Source of the DNA: Anaerolineales bacterium
GTDB lineage: Bacteria > Chloroflexota > Anaerolineae > Anaerolineales > UBA6663
Direction of reading: 5' to 3'
Length of the DNA stretch: 7,785 bases
Assembly: GCA_017999235.1 (NCBI GenBank)
Contig: JAGOBN010000168.1
Span: forward strand, 1 to 7,785
The translations under genes and the position numbers were made by a program. Below the pieces are notes generated by a model, which saw only the letters and a program-made list of their open reading frames with translations, was not told where the DNA came from and ran no database searches. Below, one piece after another: positions 1 to 6,480 of this stretch; position 1 is the first letter of the stretch; each line of letters starts with the position of its first letter.

Positions 1-437
1 CGCGCCAGGGCGCGGGCGGAGTGATCGGTCAGCAGAGCGTCTAAGGCCCGCGGCAATTCATCGAAGAACACCGTCCGGTAACTCGGCCCATAGAACCGGT
101 TGTGCGCCACCGGCGCGCGCACCACCTCGGCGAACCAGCGGCTGAAGAACTCGACGTGCAGGCTCTCGTCGAAGAGCTGCGTCGTCAGGTACATCTCTTC
201 CTCGCGCCGGCCGCCCTGCCGGCCCACCGCCCAGAGCAGCGGCGCCAAGTCGCTGGCCACGGCTTCTTCGCCGGCGATAAACAGCGAGAGCAGATTCAAC
301 AAGACCTCCTGCTCGTCCGCGGCCAGCCGCGGCCAATCGCGCTGGTCGGCCGTCAGGTCCAGCGCGGCCGGGTCCCACCGGAATTTCTTGGCCAGCTGGT
401 AATCGCGCAGCGGTTGGAGATCGTGGCGAAGCGGCAT
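1..437 (-). CDS. R2-like ligand-binding oxidase (R2lox), partial: N-terminal 145 residues
   Basis: Ferritin-like di-metal protein of the ribonucleotide reductase R2 superfamily, often annotated as 'ribonucleotide-diphosphate reductase subunit beta'. The visible part has a first helix with GEEAV (E57, E58, V60) and a second helix, EMYLTTQLFDESLHVEFF, holding the metal-ligand pair E91/H94. The Glu-x-x-Val spacing (E57/V60) matches R2lox proteins, where this Val forms an ether cross-link to a Tyr. That Tyr and the remaining ligands should lie just beyond residue 145, outside the window. The 'PSYRTVFFDELPRAL' stretch also fits R2lox. Characterised R2lox proteins hold a Mn/Fe centre and bind a long-chain fatty acid; their physiological substrate is unknown. 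The ATG at 437 follows GAGGAGG (450-444) by six bases. That site overlaps the stop of the upstream FHA regulator, so the two are probably one operon. Family call is good; separation from class Ic R2 proteins cannot be completed here. Confidence 0.85.
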   Translation of the reverse strand, partial: MPLRHDLQPLRDYQLAKKFRWDPAALDLTADQRDWPRLAADEQEVLLNLLSLFIAGEEAVASDLAPLLWAVGRQGGRREEEMYLTTQLFDESLHVEFFSRWFAEVVRAPVAHNRFYGPSYRTVFFDELPRALDALLTDHSARALA

Positions 438-443
438 CCCGGG

Positions 444-450
444 CCTCCTC
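444..450 (-). promoter_or_regulatory. Ribosome-binding site of the R2lox gene
   Basis: GAGGAGG on the minus strand lies six bases before the ATG at 437. Its 5' end overlaps the TGA stop (451-449) of the FHA regulator, so ribosomes finishing the regulator end on the start site of the oxidase. This fixes the R2lox start and suggests translational coupling. Confidence 0.75.
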
Positions 451-1141
451 AAGCCGGCGGGTTATCCAGCCGGAAGCCGTGGCCGCGCACGGTGGCCACA
501 TATTGCGTCGCGGGGTCGGCCTCGGCCAGCCGGTCGCGCAGCCGGCGCACCAGGGCGTCAATGGCCTGCTCGGAAACGCCCGAGCCCTGCGCCTCCGGCC
601 ACACCGCTTCGATGATGGTCTCGCGCGAGCAGACCTGGCCGGGCTTTTCGTAGAGCATTTCCAGAAAGCGGAACTGCGGGGCCGAGAGCGGCGGATCCAG
701 CTCGCGCTCCCCCACCCAGATGCGGCGCGCGGCGCTGTCCATCCGCAGCCGGCCGCCAGCCGGCGCGCCGGCCGGGCCGCCCAGGATCAGGTGTGCCAGG
801 GGCGTGCCAGCTTCCAGCGGCACGGTGGCGTCCGAGCCCACAAAGGCCAGCCGCGCCACCAGCGCCACCTGAATCAGGTCGCCGTCCTGCAGGCGCACCC
901 GGCCCTGCACCGGCCGGCCGTTAAGGTGCGTGCCATTCTTGCTGCTCAGGTCCTCTATTTCAAAGCCGCCCTCCACCCGGCGGACAGTGGCGTGGGTGCG
1001 GCTCACCTGCCGATCCGGGATGACGATGTCGCATTCCGGCTCCCGGCCGATGGTCATCTCCGGTTTTGTCAGCGCCCAGCGCTGGCCGGCCGCCGGCCCG
1101 GTCTGGGCGATCAACATCGGCACCTTCTCTTCGCTGCTCAT
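449..1141 (-). CDS. FHA domain / OmpR-PhoB-type winged-helix transcriptional regulator
   Basis: A 230-residue soluble regulator. Residues about 8-102 form an FHA domain with its phosphothreonine-binding signature: GRE (32-34), S47-R48-x-H50, the SSKNGT turn (66-71) and NG (74-75). A Gly/Pro/Ala-rich hinge (about 103-130) leads to an OmpR/PhoB-type C-terminal winged helix (about 131-226), recognisable from 'LSAPQFRFLEML', 'RETIIEAVWP', 'IDALVRRLRDRL' and the final wing 'VRGHGFRL'. There is no receiver domain, so input should come through phosphothreonine binding rather than Asp phosphorylation. Mycobacterial EmbR joins similar domains in the opposite order and is controlled by a Ser/Thr kinase. 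Here a Ser/Thr kinase gene lies divergently just upstream, and an R2lox gene follows in the same direction. The ATG at 1141 is preceded by GAGG (1151-1148), six bases away. Domain calls are secure; the partner and target are inferred. Confidence 0.93.
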   Translation of the reverse strand: MSSEEKVPMLIAQTGPAAGQRWALTKPEMTIGREPECDIVIPDRQVSRTHATVRRVEGGFEIEDLSSKNGTHLNGRPVQGRVRLQDGDLIQVALVARLAFVGSDATVPLEAGTPLAHLILGGPAGAPAGGRLRMDSAARRIWVGERELDPPLSAPQFRFLEMLYEKPGQVCSRETIIEAVWPEAQGSGVSEQAIDALVRRLRDRLAEADPATQYVATVRGHGFRLDNPPA

Positions 1142-1161
1142 CGTTCGCCTCGCTTCTCGTT

Positions 1162-1192
1162 CCGGTTATAATAGTAACTTGGGCCGGTTACT
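1162..1192. promoter_or_regulatory. Candidate operator: inverted repeat AGTAAC-N8-GTTACT and paired CCGGTTA direct repeats
   Basis: AGTAAC (1173-1178) and GTTACT (1187-1192) are exact inverted repeats with an 8-base centre, starting immediately after the rightward -10-like TATAAT. Separately, CCGGTTA occurs at 1162-1168 and 1184-1190, a same-strand repeat with a 22-bp period, about two helical turns. OmpR/PhoB-family winged helices commonly bind direct repeats spaced by multiples of about 11 bp, so the neighbouring FHA winged-helix protein is a plausible binder. Both repeats are short and CCGG is common in this DNA, so chance is not excluded. Confidence 0.35.
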
Positions 1193-1313
1193 CCCGGACT
1201 GTGCAGAGCCAGTTCGACGCCGGAGCCGATTTGATGCCGCCCGTGGACGCGTGTGCCCCGCTTGCCACTGGCATCCATCCGGCCCACTCCGCGCTCTGCG
1301 ATAACACGTCAAC

Positions 1314-1318
1314 AGAGG
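1314..1318 (+). promoter_or_regulatory. Ribosome-binding site of the kinase gene
   Basis: AGAGG lies three bases before the ATG at 1322, a slightly short but usable spacing. It supports this start over an in-frame GTG at 1253, which has no Shine-Dalgarno sequence and would add 23 residues unlike the usual kinase N-terminus. Confidence 0.55.
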
Positions 1319-1321
1319 TAT

Positions 1322-2332
1322 ATGCTCCCGCCCCTCAAGGCCGGGGACACCCTCCGCCAACGCTATCGGATTATCCAGCCGATTGGCCAGGGCGGCATGG
1401 GCAGCATCTATCAGGCGGAAGACCTGCGCCTGGAAGGTCGCCTGTGCGCGCTCAAGGAGGTTCAGACCGATCCCGGCTTGCCGCTCAAGACGCAGCAGCA
1501 GTCTCGCGAACAGTTTTACCGCGAGGCGTCTGTTCTCGCGCGCCTCGACCACCCCAATCTGCCCAAGGTTTCGGACTATTTTTCCGAGGACACCCGCGAC
1601 TACCTGGTCATGGATTATGTCCCCGGCCGCGATCTGAAAGATTTGATGGATGAGGCCCGGCAAAACGGGCGCTTCCTGGCCGAGACCGAGGTGCTGAGCT
1701 GGGCGAGCCAGCTCGCCGGCGCCCTCGCTTACCTGCATGAGCAACAACCGCCCATCGTCCATCGGGATATCAAGCCGTCCAACCTGAAGGTGACGCCCAG
1801 CGGTTTGGTGAAACTGGTGGACTTTGGCCTGGTCAAACTGCTGGCCCCGGATGAGCGCACGGTGACCGTGGTGCAGGGGCTGGGTACGGTTTATTATACG
1901 CCGCTGGAACAGTACGGCGGCGACACCGGCAACACCGACGCCCGCTCGGACATCTACGCCTTCGGCGCCACGCTCTACCACTTGTTGACCAATGACCCGC
2001 CGGTGGAGGCCAAACAACGCTTCCTGCGGCCGGAGTCTCTGAAGGCTCCGCGCAGCGTCAATAGCAGCCTGTCCCTGCGGGTGGAAAAAGCCATCCTATG
2101 GGCGATGGCCATGCACCCGGACGACCGCCCGCCCGATATCACCACCCTGCGCGAGGCGCTGCGCCCGGACACCGGCCCGTTGACCACTATCAACTACGGC
2201 GACACCATCGTCGTGCAGCCGCTGATCCGGCTGCCCACGCTCGCCACCCCTATCGACCGCTATCTGGCCGCCATCGCGGCCGGCCTGCTGTTTCTGGCCT
2301 TCGCCGTCACCTTCCTGCTGCCGGGCCGCTAA
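1322..2332 (+). CDS. Serine/threonine protein kinase, tail-anchored, no sensor domain
   Basis: A 336-residue Hanks-type kinase with its catalytic elements intact. They are the glycine loop GQGGMG (22-27), ATP-binding lysine K45 in 'CALKEV', helix-C glutamate E68, catalytic loop HRDIKPSN (147-154, base D149), metal-binding DFG (167-169), '[11 protein letters not shown]' (188-198) replacing the APE motif, and 'SDIYAFG' (209-215). The activation loop carries Thr180, Thr182 and Thr189 as possible phosphosites. After the kinase fold and a linker of roughly 30 residues comes one hydrophobic segment (about 314-333), followed only by Pro-Gly-Arg. The protein should therefore be a cytoplasmic kinase anchored by its tail, without the PASTA or other extracellular domain common in this family. 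The FHA regulator starts 180 bp away in the opposite direction and is the obvious candidate partner. The stop overlaps the stop of the convergent GH3 gene. Kinase activity is very likely; its substrate is inferred. Confidence 0.95.
   Translation: MLPPLKAGDTLRQRYRIIQPIGQGGMGSIYQAEDLRLEGRLCALKEVQTDPGLPLKTQQQSREQFYREASVLARLDHPNLPKVSDYFSEDTRDYLVMDYVPGRDLKDLMDEARQNGRFLAETEVLSWASQLAGALAYLHEQQPPIVHRDIKPSNLKVTPSGLVKLVDFGLVKLLAPDERTVTVVQGLGTVYYTPLEQYGGDTGNTDARSDIYAFGATLYHLLTNDPPVEAKQRFLRPESLKAPRSVNSSLSLRVEKAILWAMAMHPDDRPPDITTLREALRPDTGPLTTINYGDTIVVQPLIRLPTLATPIDRYLAAIAAGLLFLAFAVTFLLPGR
2329..2332. other. Tail-to-tail stop codon overlap of kinase and GH3 genes
   Basis: The four bases CTAA contain TAA for the rightward kinase (2330-2332) and TAG for the leftward GH3 gene (2331-2329). 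The coding regions overlap by four bases with no intergenic space. Each transcript must end inside, or antisense to, the other gene, and I see no hairpin plus U-tract terminator close by. Confidence 0.9.
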
Positions 2333-5166
2333 CGCCGCTCCGCCATCTGACGGACCCAGTACCAGCCCAATCCCAGGCCGGCGCCGCCCCCCGCCCCGAC
2401 GGCGATCACGGGCGCCCACGCGCCGAACCATTGCCCCAACGCCACCGTCCCCGGCAGTTCCAACGCCAGGAAGTTGTAGCCGGCCAGCACGCCGATGGCC
2501 CCCAGCAGCGCCAGGCGCACGGCGCGCCGCGGCTGGGCATTGGCGCCCCCCAGCCGATAGCCGGCCGCCAGCGTCGCCACCAATCCCACCAGCAGCACAA
2601 AGAAATCGCCGCCGTTCACCTGGGGCGGCCGGGGCCGCAGCTCACCGCTGCTTTGCGGCGTGGTGGTGAGCGTGGGCGTGGCGCTGGGCGAGGGCGTGAC
2701 CGTGGGCGAGGGCGTGACCGTGGGGGTATCCGTGGGCGGCGCGATCGGCGTGATAAAGAAGGTGGTCCCTTGCTGGACCGGGATCTGCAGTTTGGTGGAC
2801 CGTTCCACCGCCGGCTCGCTGATGGAAATCTCCAGGAAACCGATGCGGTTGAGGGTTAAATCGGCGCGGGCCACCCCGCCCTGCGTTTCGGTGGCGATGA
2901 AATCAAAATCCCGACCGCCGTCGCCGGTGGTATAGACCAGCATGAAGCGCGCCGGCGTGCCATCCGGCACGGGGTGGCCGTTCAGGTCGCGGATGATGCT
3001 GGTCCGCAGGGCCAGCACATCGCCCACGTTCAATTCCAGGGTGGGCGTCACCGTGCCCGTCGGCGCCGGCGTGCCGGCCTCGGCCAGCGGCGCGTCAGAA
3101 AAAATCTGAATCGCCTGGGCGGGATCGGGCGCCGTCACCTTGATCAAATCATAGTTGACGCCCTCCACCGACACAGGCGACCGGCCGGCCGGCACCAGTT
3201 CGCGGAAGAGCAGACGCGCGGCCACTTCCACAAAGGGCGCGGCCCGGCTGTAGAGCGCGTAGAAGGCCGTCACCTTGCTCAGGTCGGTGGTGTCCAGATA
3301 ATACGGCGCGCCAAAATCAAAGACGATGGTCTTCTTGGTGCGCAAGATATCGGAGCGCTGGCTGAGGAAGGTGGAGACCAGGTTGGCGCTGGGCGCGGCC
3401 GGCGCCGGATCCAACATGGCCAGCACGATCCAATCCGCCTGGCTCAGGGCCGCCTCGACCGGGGAGGCCTCCGGCGTGGGGGTGCCGGCCTCGGCGGTGG
3501 GCGCGGGATTGGCGCGGGCGGTGAGGTAAGTGGTCAGATCGTCAAACGAAAAGCTCTGCAGATTGCGCGGGTTCACCTGGCCGCTGCCCGCCGGACCATA
3601 GAATTGCAGGACCGTGTTCTCCAGCGCTTTGCGGTCCAGCAGCAGCGTCAGCGCGCAGGTGGAGCATTGCCGGCCCACCTGTGAGTCGGTGAAAAAGACG
3701 ATGCGCTCGGTGGGGGCGGGCGGCTCGGGCGCGCGGGCGGCCAGCTCCTCCAAGGACGGGCTGATGAGCGTGGCGGCGGTGCGCGCCAGCTCCAGCACCC
3801 GGCCGCGGCCCTGGCCGACGGCGGCCAGGCTCTCGGACGTCCGCAGCGCGCGGTTCAGATCCAGCCGCCCGCCGGACAGGCGCAGTTTGAGCTGCAGGAT
3901 GCGGGCCACGGCGGCGTCCACGCGTTCGGCGAAGGTGCGGTCGCTGACGTAGCGCTCGGTGAAGTAGCTGACCACGTCCATGGTGTTGCGGATCTGATCC
4001 TGGCGCGGGTTAAGCCCGAAATCCGCCAGATAGAGCAGATCATTGCCGGCCGTAAAGGCCTCGGACGCGATGCGGCGCGGGTTGAATTCGCGTTCCAGCG
4101 GGTCGTAAAAGCGCTTGACCGCGCGCGCGCCCAGCGAGTCGCTGACGGTCAGCCCGCCGGCCTCCCGCCACGGCCCCACTTCCGGCAGCGCCAGCAGCTC
4201 GGCGAAGGCGCGCGGGTCAAAGCTCACCGGGCTGGTGGTCTGGCGGATGTTGCCCTGGAACCCCTGGAACCGGATGTGGGCCGAGATCAGCGCGTCGGCG
4301 GTCCCGCTCGGGCCGGCCGCCGCGCCCGTCACCATGAAGAAGGGCAGCAGGTCAATGCGCGCCAGCTCTTCGAGCGATTTCCGCACGGTCGGCACTTCCT
4401 GGGCCGGGTCGCGATCGCTGGCGCCATAGCCGGGAAAGGACTTGGCCGCCGCCGCCACGCGGCCGACGCTGCCGGCGTGCAGGCCCTGGATGTAGGCCTG
4501 CCCCAGGCGGCCCACCCAAAACGGATCGCCGCCGAAGACGCGCGTCCCCAGGCCCCCCGGCGCGTTGGGGCGCGGGCTCTCCAACACGTCCAGCGCCGGC
4601 CCCCACAAAAAATTAATCCCCAGTGCCGCCAGTTCCTGGCCCGCAATCTCGCCCATCGCCTGAGCCTGCACCGGGTCCCAGGTGGCGCCGATGGCCATGG
4701 GGCTGGGCAGATCCGTCAACCCGGAGTGGATCTCGGTGAACGGGTAGCCGCCGCCTTCGTGGTTGACGGCGATCAGCAGCGGAATGAAGGGCGCGGGCGC
4801 GGGGGTGGCCGCCGCGGTGGCGGTCAGTGCCGATTGGGCCGCCAGAGTCTGCAGGCGGTTGGTCAGCGTCTGGATCTGGGCCGGCGCGTTAACCGTGGCC
4901 GTGATGTTGTCGTTGGCGGCCAGGAGCGCCACCCCGCCAACGTGGTATTGGGTGATCAGGCGCTCGATGTCCGAGCCGCCCTCCGCCGTGGACCCATAAA
5001 AAGTGACGATAAAGAGCTGGCCGATCTTCTGGGCCGGCGTCAGGCGCGCCAAGAGGTCCGCCACCTCCGGTGTCTGGGCCGCCGCCCGGGGGACGGAGCC
5101 GACCACCGGCGCGCAGATTAACGCCAAGATGAGGCACAACAGGATGGGGCGACGCACGGCGCGCAT
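2329..5166 (-). CDS. Secreted, membrane-anchored glycoside hydrolase family 3 homologue with altered active site
   Basis: A 945-residue protein. Order: signal peptide (1-30, probable cleavage AAA|QT); GH3 catalytic-type barrel (about 34-430); a second alpha/beta region resembling the GH3 C-terminal domain (about 455-680); a probable Ig-like beta domain (about 685-805); a Pro/Thr-rich stalk (808-836); and three membrane helices (about 853-870, 884-903, 914-936) with basic loops fitting an N-out, C-in topology. GH3 landmarks are NHEGG (135-139), KSFPGYG (242-248), '[10 protein letters not shown]' (293-302) and the likely nucleophile D343 in VSDSLG. The histidine dyad region of NagZ-type enzymes ('KHFPGHG...DSH') is changed to KSFPGYG...DPAQ, and the usual Asp of DxEGG is Asn135. 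NagZ-like beta-N-acetylhexosaminidase activity is therefore doubtful; it may use another acid/base, have other specificity, or be inactive. The ATG at 5166 lies four bases after the miaA stop without a clear Shine-Dalgarno, suggesting coupled translation. Confidence 0.88.
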   Translation of the reverse strand: MRAVRRPILLCLILALICAPVVGSVPRAAAQTPEVADLLARLTPAQKIGQLFIVTFYGSTAEGGSDIERLITQYHVGGVALLAANDNITATVNAPAQIQTLTNRLQTLAAQSALTATAAATPAPAPFIPLLIAVNHEGGGYPFTEIHSGLTDLPSPMAIGATWDPVQAQAMGEIAGQELAALGINFLWGPALDVLESPRPNAPGGLGTRVFGGDPFWVGRLGQAYIQGLHAGSVGRVAAAAKSFPGYGASDRDPAQEVPTVRKSLEELARIDLLPFFMVTGAAAGPSGTADALISAHIRFQGFQGNIRQTTSPVSFDPRAFAELLALPEVGPWREAGGLTVSDSLGARAVKRFYDPLEREFNPRRIASEAFTAGNDLLYLADFGLNPRQDQIRNTMDVVSYFTERYVSDRTFAERVDAAVARILQLKLRLSGGRLDLNRALRTSESLAAVGQGRGRVLELARTAATLISPSLEELAARAPEPPAPTERIVFFTDSQVGRQCSTCALTLLLDRKALENTVLQFYGPAGSGQVNPRNLQSFSFDDLTTYLTARANPAPTAEAGTPTPEASPVEAALSQADWIVLAMLDPAPAAPSANLVSTFLSQRSDILRTKKTIVFDFGAPYYLDTTDLSKVTAFYALYSRAAPFVEVAARLLFRELVPAGRSPVSVEGVNYDLIKVTAPDPAQAIQIFSDAPLAEAGTPAPTGTVTPTLELNVGDVLALRTSIIRDLNGHPVPDGTPARFMLVYTTGDGGRDFDFIATETQGGVARADLTLNRIGFLEISISEPAVERSTKLQIPVQQGTTFFITPIAPPTDTPTVTPSPTVTPSPSATPTLTTTPQSSGELRPRPPQVNGGDFFVLLVGLVATLAAGYRLGGANAQPRRAVRLALLGAIGVLAGYNFLALELPGTVALGQWFGAWAPVIAVGAGGGAGLGLGWYWVRQMAERR
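2659..2745 (-). repeat. Pro/Thr/Ser-rich stalk with an 18-bp tandem repeat
   Basis: This stretch encodes residues 808-836 of the GH3 protein, a stalk of alternating Thr-Pro, Ser-Pro and Thr-Val units just before the first C-terminal membrane helix. On the plus strand TGGGCGAGGGCGTGACCG occurs twice in exact tandem (2685-2702 and 2703-2720), six codons per copy, with degenerate copies on both sides. Such stalks typically hold an extracellular domain away from the membrane and may vary in length by repeat slippage. Confidence 0.85.
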
Positions 5167-5170
5167 TCTA

Positions 5171-6115
5171 CTACACGCCGCCCGCCGTGCGGCCGGCGCC
5201 GGCGCGGAAGTAATCGGCCACGGCGGCGGCGGTCGTCTGGGCGGCCTCGAACCACCGCACGGCGGGGTCATCGGCCTTGAACCAATTGGCCTGCCGGCGG
5301 ACAAAGACGCGCGTGTCATGGCGCAGCCGGCGCACGGCCTCGGCCAGGTCGCATTCGCCGCGCAGGTGCGCGCCCAACTGCCGGTAACCGAGCGCGGACA
5401 TGGCCGGCAATTCCCAGCCATATCCCTGGGCGGCCAAACCGCGCACTTCCTCCAGCAGGCCGGCCGCCAGCATGGCGTCGATGCGGGCGTCGATCCGCGC
5501 GTACAGCTCCGGGCGCGGCCGGCGCAGGCCGACTTGAATAAACGTATAGGGCGGCGGGGATTTTTGGCGCTGGGCGGCGAAGGAGCGGCCCGTGCTCAGC
5601 ACCACCTCCAGCGCCCGGATGACGCGGCGCGGGTTGCGCCCATCCACCATCGCGGCCGACTCTGGGTCCACGGCCCGCAGCCGCGCGGCCAAAGCCGCGA
5701 CGCCGGCGCGCGCCAGCTCGGCTTCCAGCTCGGCGCGCAGCGCCGGGGCCGGCGCGCCGCCCGGCGCCTGCCAGCCTTCGATCAGCGCCCGGATGTATTG
5801 GCCGGTGCCGCCCACCACCACCGGAAGCCGGCCGCGCGCGAGAATGGCCGCCAGGGCGGTGTTGGCGGCGGCCTGCACGTCGGCCAGCGTCCACGGCCGG
5901 TCCGGCGTGGTCACATCCACCAGGTGATGCGGCACGCGGGCGCGCTCGGCCGGCGTGGGCTTGGCGGTGCCGATATCCAGGCCGGTATATAGATAGCGCG
6001 AATCAGCGGAGACGATTTCGGCTTCCAGCTGTTCGGCCAGCGCCAGCGCGAGATCGGTTTTGCCAACCGCCGTGGGGCCGATGAGGACGAGGACGGGAGG
6101 CAGCGGCGCGCTCAT
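5171..6115 (-). CDS. miaA: tRNA dimethylallyltransferase MiaA
   Basis: A 314-residue cytoplasmic enzyme that transfers a dimethylallyl group to N6 of adenosine 37 in tRNAs reading codons that begin with U, the first step toward (methylthio-)isopentenyladenosine. Visible motifs are the P-loop GPTAVGKT (13-20), the catalytic-site segment DSRYLYTGLDIGTAKP (38-53), GGTGQYI (102-108), the 'RNPRRVIRALE' block (160-170), and the C-terminal 'RRQANWF' (273-279). The usual DSxQVY is DSRYLY here, a mild variant that keeps D38. Length is normal for the family. The ATG at 6115 overlaps the upstream yraN stop as ATGA, and the GH3 gene starts four bases after the miaA stop. MiaA is thus embedded in an operon of mostly unrelated functions. 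Identification is secure. Confidence 0.97.
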   Translation of the reverse strand: MSAPLPPVLVLIGPTAVGKTDLALALAEQLEAEIVSADSRYLYTGLDIGTAKPTPAERARVPHHLVDVTTPDRPWTLADVQAAANTALAAILARGRLPVVVGGTGQYIRALIEGWQAPGGAPAPALRAELEAELARAGVAALAARLRAVDPESAAMVDGRNPRRVIRALEVVLSTGRSFAAQRQKSPPPYTFIQVGLRRPRPELYARIDARIDAMLAAGLLEEVRGLAAQGYGWELPAMSALGYRQLGAHLRGECDLAEAVRRLRHDTRVFVRRQANWFKADDPAVRWFEAAQTTAAAVADYFRAGAGRTAGGV

Positions 6116-6480
6116 CCAGTCACCGCGTTCGCGACCACGTCCACGCGCAACAGGGCGCCCTGGGGTGTGAATTCAATCGCCACCAGGTCGATGCGCCAGG
6201 GCACGTCCCGCAAATCGTTGGCTTGGAGATAGGTCTGGGCGGCGGCCACCAGATGCCGGCGTTTGCGCGGCGTGAGGGATTCCTCCGGGGTGCCGGCCGC
6301 GCGGCCGCGCCGGGTGCGGACTTCCACAAACACCCAGAGCGGGCCCAGGCGCGTGATCAGATCCACTTCCCCGGCCGCGCACCGGAAGTTGCGGGCCACG
6401 ATGGTGTAGCCGAGCGTGGTCAGCTTCTCCGCCGCCAGGGCCTCGCCGGCGCGGCCCAGCCGCACCCGCGCGTCGCTCAC
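6112..6480 (-). CDS. yraN: YraN/UPF0102 family nuclease-like protein
   Basis: A small 122-residue protein of the UPF0102 (YraN) family, which has a restriction-endonuclease-like fold and a poorly defined role in nucleic-acid metabolism. It shows the family's N-terminal 'GRAGEALAAEKL' (E13), 'FRCAAGEVDLI' (GEVD at 37-40), 'VFVEVRTR' (E53, R55, where many members have Lys) and 'WRIDLVAIE' (95-103). The start is read as GTG at 6480: it overlaps the glycosyltransferase stop as GTGA, is preceded by GGGAGGG (6490-6484), and gives the normal family length. An in-frame ATG at 6540 would add 20 low-complexity Gly/Ala residues and overlap the upstream gene by 64 bases. Family membership is firm; function is not established. 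Confidence 0.93.
   Translation of the reverse strand: MSDARVRLGRAGEALAAEKLTTLGYTIVARNFRCAAGEVDLITRLGPLWVFVEVRTRRGRAAGTPEESLTPRKRRHLVAAAQTYLQANDLRDVPWRIDLVAIEFTPQGALLRVDVVANAVTG

Larger units (their letters stand above)
1142..1321. promoter_or_regulatory. Divergent control region between the FHA regulator and the kinase
   Basis: This 180-bp non-coding gap separates two divergent starts. It contains an AT-rich island (1166-1180) in otherwise GC-rich DNA. Rightward, TATAAT at 1167-1172 matches the consensus -10 but has only a weak -35 (TTCGCC, 1144-1149, 17-bp spacer), which would give the kinase a leader of about 140 bases. Leftward, TATTAT (1173-1168) could serve the FHA gene with a leader of about 20 bases, but no recognisable -35 is present. 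Bases 1193-1321 show no further convincing signal apart from the kinase ribosome-binding site and a short palindrome at 1263-1273. Promoter strengths and start points are inferred. Confidence 0.5.

Noticed and set aside
479..1171. 230-codon plus-strand frame opposite the FHA regulator
   Set aside because: It mirrors the FHA winged-helix gene almost exactly and has no family features.
1263..1273. Short palindrome TGCCA-C-TGGCA in the kinase leader, next to a TTGCCA that resembles a -35
   Set aside because: The arms are only 5 bp and no suitable -10 lies 16-18 bp downstream; probably chance in GC-rich sequence.
1253..1321. Upstream GTG start for the kinase
   Set aside because: No Shine-Dalgarno sequence, and the extra 23 residues do not resemble kinase N-termini; the ATG at 1322 has AGAGG upstream.
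1166..2017. 283-codon minus-strand frame opposite the kinase
   Set aside because: The kinase motifs on the plus strand are complete, and this frame shows no recognisable protein and no ribosome-binding site.
5100..5166. Tat signal or lipoprotein signal in the GH3 leader (RR pair, Cys18)
   Set aside because: The Arg pair lacks the S/T-RR-x-F-L-K context and the residue before the Cys is Ile, not Gly/Ala/Ser. An ordinary Sec signal with AAA|QT cleavage fits better.
4276..5992. Two long plus-strand open frames (281 and 329 codons) opposite GH3 and miaA
   Set aside because: Arg/Gly/Ala-rich composition, no motifs, and full overlap with well-supported genes on the other strand.
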